Assembly: GCA_009780175.1 (NCBI GenBank)
Contig: WRAO01000003.1
Coordinates: 51,303 to 115,302 of the forward strand
DNA length: 64,000 bases
Reading direction: 5' to 3'
Source: Oscillospiraceae bacterium
GTDB lineage: Bacteria > Bacillota > Clostridia > Oscillospirales > Oscillospiraceae
The notes under the pieces were generated by a model that did not search any database, was not told the origin of the DNA, and saw only the letters and a list, made by a program, of their open reading frames with translations. Numbering within the stretch: position 1 is the first letter of the stretch; each line of letters begins with the position of its first letter. The translations under genes were made by a program, and so were the position numbers. This document shows, piece after piece, positions 34,209 to 43,600 of the stretch.

Positions 34209-35411
34209 TTATTGCTGCAACACGATCGTCGTCCCCTTGCCGCATGCGCTCGACACTTGGATTGCAATGTGGTGTTTATCAAAAATGTTCTTCGCAATCG
34301 CCAGCCCCAATCCGTGCCCGCCCAAATCTTTTGACCGAGATTGATCGACGCAATAAAACGGCTCAAAAATGTGCGCCAAATGCGCGGCGGGAATCCCCAC
34401 ACCGCTATCTGCAATCGTAATACCCTCCGCCGCAAGACGAACCTTGACCGTCCCGCCATCCACATTATAGCGGATCGCGTTGTGGACCAAGTTCGAAAAC
34501 GCCCGCTCCAAAAGCGCTCTGTCGCCCCGAATTTGACAATCGCCCTCAATGGAAATGTCCAGATTTTTCCGCACAATGTCCTCTTGTAAGTCATCCAGGA
34601 TCTTTTCAAACACGTCTCGACTGCTGAAAAGCTGGGCCCTGTCGTCTGTTCTGTTGTCAAGGAATAACAGCCCTTCTACCAGCGCAATCAACCGCTCGGT
34701 GCTGTCTTTCACAACACCGACCACTTCTCTATATTCTTCGATCGACGGCTCGGTGTCCATCTGCAAAACTTCAATATTCGCCCGCATAGACGCAAGCGGT
34801 GTCTTCAATTCGTGGGCGGCATTTTGAGCAAACAGCTTTTGCGCCTCAAACGAGCGGTTTAATTTCCCCAGCATATTGTTAAACGAGTAAGTCAGGCGTG
34901 CCACTTCATCTATCGTGTTCGGCGGAGCGATTAGCTGATTCAGATTATTCGCATCCACATCTTCAATGCGCTCAGCCAGAGATTTGATCGGCTTCAAAGC
35001 CTGCCCGGAAATGACATATGCGGCAAGCGTTCCCAACAACACCGCCCCAAGCGCAATGAGGATACTATGGGTTTGAAAATCGCTTTGGGACTGGGAAAGC
35101 TCCGCCAGCGCGTCCTGGCCGCTGATGTGCCAACCGGACATGTTATGCAGATGTGTAGGACTAGATACAATCTGCACCGTATCCGTTCCGAACAGCGCGT
35201 CTGGATGCATGAAGATGCGCAGGCTCGCGCTGTCAAAATGACGCGGGAAGGCAACAGCTTGCGTAATGGTAACCGTTCCTTCTCCGCGTGGGAGGAATGT
35301 AATCTGTCTCGCGTTATAGATCGAAAGTCCGGTTACAAAAGTGGCGACCACGGAGAGCGCCAAGGCCGTCAAGAGCGTTATCTTCGCGCGCAGTGTAATC
35401 CTATTCCACAT
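34209..35411 (-). CDS. Sensor histidine kinase (HAMP/HisKA/HATPase_c)
   Basis: A 400-residue kinase. Two spans (about 10-30 and 115-137) enclose an external domain of about 85 residues (sensing region; no family recognised). A HAMP linker follows (about 140-190), then the dimerisation helix with the phospho-histidine in AHELKTPLASMR, and the ATPase domain with HNAIRYN, DSGVGIP, FEPFYC and GHGLGLAIAKN. ATG 35411 overlaps the regulator stop by 11 bases. The layout is typical of the CutS/QseC-like class. Confidence 0.92.
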   Translation of the reverse strand: MWNRITLRAKITLLTALALSVVATFVTGLSIYNARQITFLPRGEGTVTITQAVAFPRHFDSASLRIFMHPDALFGTDTVQIVSSPTHLHNMSGWHISGQDALAELSQSQSDFQTHSILIALGAVLLGTLAAYVISGQALKPIKSLAERIEDVDANNLNQLIAPPNTIDEVARLTYSFNNMLGKLNRSFEAQKLFAQNAAHELKTPLASMRANIEVLQMDTEPSIEEYREVVGVVKDSTERLIALVEGLLFLDNRTDDRAQLFSSRDVFEKILDDLQEDIVRKNLDISIEGDCQIRGDRALLERAFSNLVHNAIRYNVDGGTVKVRLAAEGITIADSGVGIPAAHLAHIFEPFYCVDQSRSKDLGGHGLGLAIAKNIFDKHHIAIQVSSACGKGTTIVLQQ

Positions 35412-36054
35412 AATACCCGTGCCCTCTCGCATTTCGAATAAAGGTGTCCGGCAACTTCTTCCGCAATTTGCTTAAATGCACCTTGAACGAATTGAACACA
35501 TCATCGGCCTCGCTTTCCCATATGTGCTCAATAAGCTCTGTGGGGCGCACAGCCTCGCCGCGGCGTAAACAGAGATATTCCACGATACCATACTCCTTTT
35601 TAGAAAGGCTGATCTCACGCGCAGACACAAAGAGCCGCTTGGCCGCCGTGTCAATCCGTACCTCGCCAATTTCTATGACGGTATCAGCAGTTTTGAAGTT
35701 CCGCCGCAACAAAGCCCGCACGCGCGCTTCCAGTTCGCCAAAATGAAACGGCTTTGCCAGATAGTCATTGGCACCCTCGTCAAATCCCGCGATTTTGTCC
35801 TCCACCTCACTCCGCGCGGAAAGGATCAACACAGGGAGGTCTTTGTTATCCATGCGGATTTCCCGCAAAACCTCCATACCGTCTAGTTTCGGGAGATTCA
35901 GGTCAAGCACAACGAGCGTGTAAGTGTTTGAGAAAAACAACTCCACCGCCTCTTCTCCGTCCGAGGCGGTGTCTACGGTGTATTCCAATTTGTGGAACCC
36001 TTTTGCTAAGGCGGTTTGCAGGGGTTTCTCATCTTCGACAATAAGCAGTCTCAC
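35401..36054 (-). CDS. PhoB/OmpR-family response regulator
   Basis: A 217-residue regulator. The receiver shows VEDEKP, the phosphorylated aspartate in LVVLDLNLPK and LAKPFHFGEL. The winged helix shows ISLSKKEYGIVEYL and NARGHGYYV. GTG at 36054 is chosen because GGAGGT lies 9 bases upstream; earlier in-frame starts run into that site. It is co-transcribed with the kinase. Direct repeats TTAACCT-N4-TTAACCT upstream of its own gene and of the lipoprotein gene suggest that it controls both. Confidence 0.92.
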   Translation of the reverse strand: MRLLIVEDEKPLQTALAKGFHKLEYTVDTASDGEEAVELFFSNTYTLVVLDLNLPKLDGMEVLREIRMDNKDLPVLILSARSEVEDKIAGFDEGANDYLAKPFHFGELEARVRALLRRNFKTADTVIEIGEVRIDTAAKRLFVSAREISLSKKEYGIVEYLCLRRGEAVRPTELIEHIWESEADDVFNSFKVHLSKLRKKLPDTFIRNARGHGYYVE

Positions 36055-36079
36055 GTGCGACACACCTCCAGACATAGGC

Positions 36080-36112
36080 AGCATAACAGAGAAAAGGTTA
36101 AGTTTAGGTTAA
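36080..36112 (-). promoter_or_regulatory. Response-regulator box and promoter of the two-component operon
   Basis: On the minus strand TTAACCT (36112-36106), four bases, TTAACCT (36101-36095), nine bases, TATGCT (36085-36080). This is the same geometry as at 34156-34188. Confidence 0.72.
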
Positions 36113-36561
36113 TTGATTATAGCACAGATGCGTGCGCCATATTGATGTTTTTGTTAGGCCTAGCAGGCTTGGGGCTATAATGCCCTGCCGGGCGGGCCTT
36201 CTTTTTGACTTATATGCACAGCGGACCACAGCGTCACAGCTTCTGCCTCGCCCGGCAGAAGGAGGTGCAGTGCGCAAACCACCGCACATTCGTCCAGCGT
36301 ACCGCACAAGAGCAGACGTGCCCGAAAGCGACCCCGCTTCGGCCGGCAGGCGGAACCACGGACTTTGTGGCTACAAGCCAAAAGTCAAAAGGGGTTTTTA
36401 GGGGCAAAGCCCCTAAATCGCCTTTTTTGACGACGTTTGTCAAGGGGGAAAATGATATATTTCCCCCGAAACAGCAAAAACCCCGCCACAACTCCCCTAA
36501 GTGGAAAGGAGGCGGTTTTTTTGCTGTCCAAAATCCTGACCATATACAGTGGCGGTATTTC
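36113..36561. other. Structured intergenic region without a supported gene
   Basis: This 450-base stretch holds no convincing coding frame. From 36178 to 36390 it is GC-rich with scattered short inverted repeats. From 36397 to 36526 it contains three successive hairpins: TTTAGGGGC/GCCCCTAAA (36397-36417), GGGGGAAA/TTTCCCCC (36444-36467), and a long A/T-ended stem (36472-36526). The last would terminate transcription from the CAP/SLH gene on the minus strand. The rest is unexplained. Confidence 0.5.
36472..36526. terminator. Bidirectional terminator-like stem after the SLH/CAP gene
   Basis: CAGCAAAAACCCCGCC (36472-36487) pairs with GGCGGTTTTTTTGCTG (36511-36526), 14 of 16 positions, with T-runs on both strands. 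Confidence 0.65.
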
Positions 36562-37716
36562 CTATCTCGGGGCCGTCATGATCCAGAACGTCCAAGCAGT
36601 CCCCCATTCGTGTGTGTCGCCACTCGCAAAACCCACGCCAGCATAGGGCATCGTCGCCCATTCCACGGTTAGTCTGTTCCCTTCCGCTCCGACCAAGATA
36701 CCGTCACGATGCACCGGGGATTCCATCCATGCGGTTACCATATCCTGCGGCGTACCATGCCCCCACCCGGCGTTCTCCCCGGCGTAGAAAACATTGAGGC
36801 CCTGATTGTTCGCGTGTGCCGTGTGCGCAAGCCCCGTGGTTGGCGACACATGGCTCATGGAATTGTGCCGTATCATTTCATCCGCGCGGCCTCTTGCGAT
36901 AGTTGAAAGGGCCGAATGACGGATCAGCGGTGCTAGGCCGTAGCTACTGCGGATTTCATTGATTAACCGCATCAGTTCTTGCTCGAACATGGCCCTAACA
37001 TCCGCGCCGGGAAACAGCCGTACAATCTCGCTGTACTCTATCCCAGCCCGCATCGCTTCCTCCTGCGTCATAGAACTGCCCAAGAACCGCATGAGGATCG
37101 TCGCGGCTTCGGCGCGGGAGGCGTTTCCAGTCGGTACGATAGTCGTAGTGGTTCTGCCTGTGATAAAGCCGTGGTAGTTGGCCCACATCAAAGCGTCCGT
37201 TGCCCAACTTTGGATTTGGTTGCGATCCGCAAATCCAGCCCACGCCGCGCCCTGCCGGACGCTCGTGTCCATATCCGTCATCGTGTCCGCGAAGCGAAAG
37301 AGCATCGTGGCAAACTGCTGTCTGTCCACGTTGTCATTCGGCGCGAAGTGATCGCCATGTCCTGTCACGATCCCATGCTCTGCCGCCCAAGAGACGTATG
37401 GAGCGAACCAATCGCCGTCCTGCACATCGTTGAACGGTGTCTCTCTCGAATCGGTCTGGTTTGCCGCTCTGTCGTGGTAGATGCGGAACAGGGTCGTAAC
37501 CACCATCGCGCGGCTAAAATTCGCGTGTGGCGCGAATGTTGTCGATGATGTACCATTCATGATGCCGTTTGTGCTGACAAATCGGACAGCAGAGAAGAAC
37601 CAATCATAGACCGTGACATCCTCGAAGTCGGTATCCTGCGTGTTCGCCGCCGCTGGCGTTACGATCACCGTTAGGAGCATGAGTAGAGCTAGTGCGACAA
37701 TGGCTAATCGTTTCAT
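36562..37716 (-). CDS. Secreted protein with three SLH domains and a C-terminal CAP domain
   Basis: A 384-residue envelope protein. Signal peptide to about residue 24 (ends PAAAN). Three SLH repeats (about 28-195) start with FEDVTVYDWFFSAVRFVS, FNDVQDGDWFAPYVSW and FADRNQIQSWATDAL. A CAP/SCP domain (about 240-384) shows LMRLINEIRSSYGL, the histidine in SMSHVSPTTG, GENAGWG and a closing VGFASG. This is the typical YkwD-like form. It is wall-attached through SLH; CAP domains in bacteria have unclear roles (binding or proteolysis have been proposed). Confidence 0.9.
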   Translation of the reverse strand: MKRLAIVALALLMLLTVIVTPAAANTQDTDFEDVTVYDWFFSAVRFVSTNGIMNGTSSTTFAPHANFSRAMVVTTLFRIYHDRAANQTDSRETPFNDVQDGDWFAPYVSWAAEHGIVTGHGDHFAPNDNVDRQQFATMLFRFADTMTDMDTSVRQGAAWAGFADRNQIQSWATDALMWANYHGFITGRTTTTIVPTGNASRAEAATILMRFLGSSMTQEEAMRAGIEYSEIVRLFPGADVRAMFEQELMRLINEIRSSYGLAPLIRHSALSTIARGRADEMIRHNSMSHVSPTTGLAHTAHANNQGLNVFYAGENAGWGHGTPQDMVTAWMESPVHRDGILVGAEGNRLTVEWATMPYAGVGFASGDTHEWGTAWTFWIMTAPR

Positions 37717-38107
37717 TTTGCGTCTCTCCCTTTTCCCATTGTGCCGCCAATTATATCCTTTTTACGTTTAAAATGCAATCTCACATCAAACGAATGTTAC
37801 ACTTTAACAAAAGCAAAAGGCGTTATGTTAATGTGAGAATTGGAATCAAGGCCCGGTTTCCAATGAACATTTTAAGAACTTGGTCACAGCGCAACGCATT
37901 ATGTCTACTTGCACTTAAAACGGCCTTGCGAATCGACGCATTTTGTGATATATTGACAAAGGTAAATTGGTTATTTGACTACTGGTAATATGACCCGCAT
38001 GAAAAGGCTATAGCCTTTTCATGCGCCCCTGCAGGGGCGCATGATGGACATTTGGAGCAGTAAAAATGTCAAAAAAGCTTGGAAATTATCGAAGGGGAAG
38101 TTATACT
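37717..38107. other. AT-rich divergent intergenic region
   Basis: No supported gene. On the plus strand TTGCGA (37926-37931), 17 bases, TATATT (37949-37954) is a plausible promoter for the Ig-like/SLH/M23 operon, with a leader from about 37961. The leader contains two overlapping perfect palindromes at 37997-38044. The first 200 bases are low in GC and have no other recognised structure. Confidence 0.5.
37997..38044. repeat. Two overlapping perfect palindromes
   Basis: GCATGAAAAGGCTA and its exact complement fill 37997-38024 (28 bases). A second perfect palindrome, TCATGCGCCCCTG and its complement, fills 38019-38044 (26 bases). They share six bases (38019-38024), so as RNA the two hairpins cannot both form fully. 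They lie in the leader 64 bases before the start of the large envelope gene. Confidence 0.8.
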
Positions 38108-40684
38108 ATGAATACGAGACATTTCATAACCAGAGCCTTGGCAATCTTTCTCGCGATCCTGATGCTTGTCAGCAGTGTCCCACCGACAGCTTTTGCGGTC
38201 GAGGCAGACGAAGCATATCTTGAATCTGGTTATGATACTACTTCGGAGGTCCCTGCACCTCCTGAGTACCCTCCGTATCCCGAAGTGCCTTCGCTCCCCG
38301 AAGAGCCGTCACTTCCTGAATACCCTTCGTTGCCTGAGCATCCCACACTCCCGGAGTACCCGTTACTCCCCGATGACGAAGAGGACTATGAGGATGACGA
38401 GGACGAAGAAGAGTTGCCTCTGCTTCCAGAGCCATCTCCAACGCCCATACCGCCTGTGCTTCCTGAGTTGCCGTCACTTCCAACGGTATCCGCATTCCCC
38501 ACCGTGGTCCTCGAAGGAGGCCGCGCAAATGCGATTGTGGGCGAGGATATAGTTGCAATGTCGCGGACGACCATCATGCAAGGCGGCACAATGCTTGTCC
38601 CGGTAGAGCCGATCTTTGCGCTGGTCGGCGCGGAGATCATGTTCGACGGAAGAATCTTCACAGCCCAGTTGGACGAGCGCAGAATCATGCTTGAAGCTGG
38701 TTCAACCATTCTGCGGATATGGGAAGGCAGACAACCGCAGGAGGATTTCGCAATCCCGCCGCTGGAGGAAATCAATCTCGTCCTGTATGCTCCGCTGGAA
38801 GTAGTCGTGATGGCCTTGGGCGGTTACATAGAATCCGTGCTCTTGGGCGGTCAGCATTTCGCCATCGTTAGCCCGCATGAGCTTTATCCCTCGGAAGCGC
38901 TGGAACTAGCGGAAGCGGCACAGGCCCAGCTACATGAATTGCGTGTAGTGTCCGATGCAGTAAGAAGAATGACACCCATGCCTGCCGTTGCCTTTGGTTC
39001 CGTGGTTGTCCAAGACGGCGCGTGGCGCGCGCTTGTCGATGAAGTCAATATTGTTATGACAAATCCGATTTTTAGCGTGGACGGCGCTCTGTTTGCGCCT
39101 ATGGACGGGATATCTCAGATGTTGGGCGCGGCGACCAGTTTCTCTTCTCCGACCCTCTCTATCACGATGGGGAATCAGCGGTTCGAGATGGATGTCGGGT
39201 CTGTTACCATCAGACAATGGATGAACGGAGTAAGACAGCCAGACACTACCATAGAGGCAGTTTTGGGCGGCGCGCACCCTGTCGAGCCTGTCCGAATTGT
39301 AAACGGCGTGGTATACGCGCCGCTCCGTTTGTTGACCAACCTATTGGGCGGGCATATCATGTGGCTCGATTATCCACCTCCGGGTACTGGACCCGGCTTT
39401 GCCGTTATTACCATGTTCCCAATTTCCAATGCGGAAGCCTACCGATTGGTGCGGGAAGCGCAGAGAAGATTGCATCCCTCCTACGTGCCAACGCAGGGCA
39501 TTGCCGTAAGTCCGAGCAGTACACAACTCGTCCTAGACAACGGAGAGGTAGATGGCGTGCGCCAACTAACCGCCACGGTGCTCCCCACAAACGCAACAGA
39601 TCAAAGCGTGCGCTGGACATCGAGCAACACAAATATCGCTACAGTGAGTTCCAATGGTTTTGTCACACCACACGCTACAGGCACCGTATTCATTACGGCA
39701 CACGCGGCGGACAACGGTGTCTCGTCATCGAGTACCGTGACAGTAGTCGAACGCGCTTCGTCGGTTACGCTGAACCAGACGAATGTTACCTTGGGTATCC
39801 AAGGCACTGTCACCGAGGAGTTTACATTTGTCGGGACCGTTTGGTCGGCACAGGCGACGAATCGGGATATCAGATGGACGACGAGCGATCCAAATATCGC
39901 GTTCGTATACCAAGACGGGCGGGTCAGAGCAGTCAATCCGGGGACGGCGACGATCACGGCCCATGTAGATGGCTCCCGCATCCCTGTCAATACATCAGCT
40001 ACCGTGGTGGTCAGAAGATTGGCGACGGATATTTTCTTGGAACCAACTGCCTTGACCCTGCACATGACGGGGCCGATTTCCGAGACGGAGCAAATCGCCA
40101 GAACCGTATTCCCCACAGACGCATTCAACGCAAACAATATTGTTTGGACAACGAGCAACCCTGCCGTTGCCACGGTAGACCAAAACGGCAACGTCACATC
40201 GGCGGGTGTGGGGACGGCGACAATCCGGGCAACGGTGCAAGGGAGCACGAATGTTTGGGCAGAAGCTACTGTCACTGTGTTTAATCTGGCTACGGCGGTG
40301 GAACTGAACCAGAGTTCTATTACATTGATTATAGAGGGCGACCAATTCGGTGAACGGCAACTGCTCGAAACCGTCCTGCCGCTCGACGCGATCAATAGAG
40401 ACGTAACATGGTCCTCCTCAGACCCGGACATTGCCACGGTCGATCAATATGGCATTGGTGACAGCGGGAAATGCCGGAACTGCGATCATCACCGTGACAG
40501 TCAACGGGACAACCCTTACCGCGACTTGCATCGTAAATGTAGTCGTGATCCCGACTGGGATCACGCTCAACTACACGGCGCGGACGCTGATGATAAACAA
40601 TCCGGCCCGGAGTTCTGTCTGGCTCCAAGCGACAGTAGACGCGGCATCGGGCCTCGCCGGAACCATCATCTGGTCGTCGGATGA
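38108..40684 (+). CDS. N-terminal part of a giant Ig-like (BIG2) envelope protein; frameshifted near 40457
   Basis: The signal peptide (MNTRHFITRAL, cleavage near TAFA-VEA) is followed by a Pro/Glu-rich stalk (repeats of xLPEyPSLPE, residues about 45-130) and an acidic patch. Next come copper-amine-oxidase-N-like domains (about 140-430) and BIG2 Ig-like repeats (SVRWTSSNTNIATVSSNG, DIRWTTSDPNIAFVYQDG, ...). ATG 38108 follows GAAGGGGAAG. After VDQYGI near base 40456 the frame is lost: reading GGCATTG-GTGACAGCG one base shorter restores the repeat, and homology continues in the next frame. The codons after that point to 40684 are not native. The intact protein would be about 1,867 residues. Confidence 0.85.
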   Translation: MNTRHFITRALAIFLAILMLVSSVPPTAFAVEADEAYLESGYDTTSEVPAPPEYPPYPEVPSLPEEPSLPEYPSLPEHPTLPEYPLLPDDEEDYEDDEDEEELPLLPEPSPTPIPPVLPELPSLPTVSAFPTVVLEGGRANAIVGEDIVAMSRTTIMQGGTMLVPVEPIFALVGAEIMFDGRIFTAQLDERRIMLEAGSTILRIWEGRQPQEDFAIPPLEEINLVLYAPLEVVVMALGGYIESVLLGGQHFAIVSPHELYPSEALELAEAAQAQLHELRVVSDAVRRMTPMPAVAFGSVVVQDGAWRALVDEVNIVMTNPIFSVDGALFAPMDGISQMLGAATSFSSPTLSITMGNQRFEMDVGSVTIRQWMNGVRQPDTTIEAVLGGAHPVEPVRIVNGVVYAPLRLLTNLLGGHIMWLDYPPPGTGPGFAVITMFPISNAEAYRLVREAQRRLHPSYVPTQGIAVSPSSTQLVLDNGEVDGVRQLTATVLPTNATDQSVRWTSSNTNIATVSSNGFVTPHATGTVFITAHAADNGVSSSSTVTVVERASSVTLNQTNVTLGIQGTVTEEFTFVGTVWSAQATNRDIRWTTSDPNIAFVYQDGRVRAVNPGTATITAHVDGSRIPVNTSATVVVRRLATDIFLEPTALTLHMTGPISETEQIARTVFPTDAFNANNIVWTTSNPAVATVDQNGNVTSAGVGTATIRATVQGSTNVWAEATVTVFNLATAVELNQSSITLIIEGDQFGERQLLETVLPLDAINRDVTWSSSDPDIATVDQYGIGDSGKCRNCDHHRDSQRDNPYRDLHRKCSRDPDWDHAQLHGADADDKQSGPEFCLAPSDSRRGIGPRRNHHLVVG

Positions 40685-43600
40685 TCCGAGTATCGCCACG
40701 GTCAACCAGAACGGGAACGTAACCGCAGTTGCGGAAGGTGTGACATATATCCGGGCGACGGTGCTGGGTAGCGGCGTGGTCGCGGTAGCCAGAATCACCG
40801 TCGGCGTCGAAGTGATAAGCCTCTCGATCCCGGAAACCGCGAGGCTGGAGATCAATGGGCCTGTCTTTGAATCGCAAGTATTGCCTCTAACGATTGATCC
40901 GGCCAACGCGACAGATCAGCGCGTCACTTGGACGACAAGCAATCCCAATGTGGTCATCGTAGATCAGAACGGCAGGATTACCGCCATAGGCGGCGGACAG
41001 GCGCGGGTGACTGTGACGAGCCTGTGCAGCGGTGTACAATCCTCGACCCTCGTCACCGTCATTGTGCGCGTTACGCACGTATTGGTCGATCAGTCGGAGA
41101 TGTTCCTCGTCATTGACGGCAACACAAGAGGCCGTGGACGATTGAACGTAACGGTACTACCCCAGAACGCGACGAACCGCGCCGTTACCTTTGAGGGCTA
41201 TGATCGCAATATCATCAGCGTTTCCTCGGATGGCTGGGTTACGGCCCGTGACGGAGGGGTTACGCAAGTCACAGTCCGCTCTGTGTGCAACGATGGGATT
41301 TATTCCTCGACCGTCGTCACCGTTATTGTTACGGCGGTAGGGATCAGTCTGCATCCGGCGGCGGTCAGCATGACGGTTTCTAACACTGCCATAACGGATC
41401 AGGTGCAACTACGGGCTACGGTATATCCCGAAAATGCGACAAGTCTGATTCGGTGGATATCGAGCAACACGAGCGTTGTGCGGGTCGATGAAGAAGGTCG
41501 GCTCCACGCGGTACGTCCCGGCGAGGCGACGGTTACGGCATGGATTGACGGCAGATCAGCCTCAAGCCGTGTCATCGTTGAGCCGGAGATTGTGCTCAAG
41601 ATGGATTGGGGCGGTATATTCGTCAACGGAGAAGTCATGTACCGCAGTTTCCCCGGCGCGACCCGTGTCGGGGCGCACATGATGGCGCCGATTTCCGTGC
41701 TGGCTGATGCGACGAGAGGTGCGTCCTCGTGGAGCCCAGAAACGAGGACGGCGCAAGTGTTCCTCGACGGACGGATATTTGATTTCACTATTGGGTCACG
41801 CACGATGGGTGTGAGGTATAACGGGCAGGCAAGCCCGTCTTCGACCGTTACGCTCCCCGCCGCGCCTATGGTGTTCGACTTGCATCCGGGGCAGGTGTTT
41901 GTCCCAGTTCAGGCGGTATTTGAGGCGATTGGCTGGAATGTATATGAGTGGGTAGGGATACCCGGTCAAGAGTATGTCTTGCTCACGAGAATGGACTTGT
42001 CTGGAAATGTGGAAGGGCATTGGACACAAGTGCTGGCGAAGATGGAACACGCGCGCGGGCCGGAAAACTGGAATTTGTTGCCGCCGACTGGTATAATACT
42101 ACAGGACGCGCCGCAGATTGAGGTGGGTCGTCCGCGACAACTCAATGCGGTTGTGTTGCCAGCGATTGAGCGTTTGGACAGCTCATTAGTGCGCTGGGAA
42201 TCAGACAACCCGAATATCGTGCGGGTGGATGAATCCGGCACGGCGACAGGAGTGGCGCAAGGCCGTGCGACGATTACGGCGATCAACGCCTTAGATCATA
42301 GGGCGACTATACAGGTAAATATTGTTCCCGCGACTGCGCCGCCGTTCGATTGGCGATTTGTTGACGTATCGACAAGCGCAAGCAACTGGGCGTTTAGGTA
42401 CGTCTATGCGATCTCCAGCATGGGGATCATGCAGGGTGATGGCTCATATTTTTCGCCGCATGCAGAGATTAGCAATATACAGATCATCGCAACAATGCAT
42501 CGTATTCTTCATGGAGGGATGCCTTGGGAACCCGATTGGTCGGCTCCCTACATTCAGTGGGCACATGATAACAATATTATATTAGACGTTGATGGCCCCT
42601 TTTACCCACACAGAGCCGCATTGCGGCAGGACATTGCGCGATATATGCACCGTTTTCTGGGGAGACCTAGTTCTCCGAACAGTCCAGAATGGGAAAATGT
42701 GCCTGATCGTGGGCAAATTGGCCCACATCCACTGGTGAATTACCGGCTCAATATCTACAATTCTACCGCACTTCGCTGGGCGCACCATAATGGCATCATC
42801 ATGGGTGACGGGTATGGCAGAATCAATCCGCAGGGTCAAGCCACTCGTGCGGAAGCTGCTGCCATGCTAGTGCGTCTTATGCGCGATGTTCAGGGTCGCC
42901 ATATACCGACACCGCCCCAATTGCCTGCTACAATGGATAGATGGGTGATTACTGATGCGCCCGTGAGACCTACCACCCATGATCCGCACACGGAGCTTGG
43001 CATCTTGCCTGTAGGAACCACATTGAGAGTTGTGCCGGTAGTAGGGATGCAACACGCTGGCTCGAATATATGGTATCAGATTTGGTTTGGAAACCGATAT
43101 GCGTTTGTGCATAGTGGGTATCTTGGGGATGCCGAGCCGCCGCCAATGTTTGATGTCCGCTGGCCTGCTCCGAATGTGTATAGGATTAACTTTCCTTTCT
43201 GGACAACTGGTGGTGGTAACCATTGGGCTATAGATATCAATTCTGTGCGTGAAGAGGTTGTTGCGGTGGCGAGTGGTGCGGTAGAGTTTAGAGGGATATG
43301 GGGAGGGGGAAGTGGTCGCACTATTCGTATCAATCATTATGTTCCAGGACAACGTGCTGACTATCGCTCTCTATATATGCATCTGGAGGAGTATAGGATA
43401 GGTTTGAATGTTCCGGTAAGGGCAGGTCAAGTAATAGGGATTTCAGGTGATCACGAATCGCCAGATAATTTCCACTTACATTTTGAAATCTGGAGACCGG
43501 GCGGTTGGCGGTCACAGGATGCATTTAATCCATTGGAGTGCTATCATCCATCTGATTATAACAATCAAATAATGTTTCGGCACGCGCCTTTGGACTATCG

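Noticed and set aside
36234..36491. 85-codon minus-strand frame in the structured intergenic region
   Set aside because: It is made of hairpin arms (36397-36467), has no ribosome site and no protein-like pattern.
38230..38400. Repetitive xLPEyPSLPE coding region as a possible CRISPR or satellite array
   Set aside because: The period is short and irregular, and it is read in frame as a Pro-rich stalk of the envelope protein.
39217..40284. 355-codon frame in phase 1 of the giant envelope gene
   Set aside because: It overlaps clear BIG2 repeats in the other frame; its Arg/His-rich composition is a shadow.
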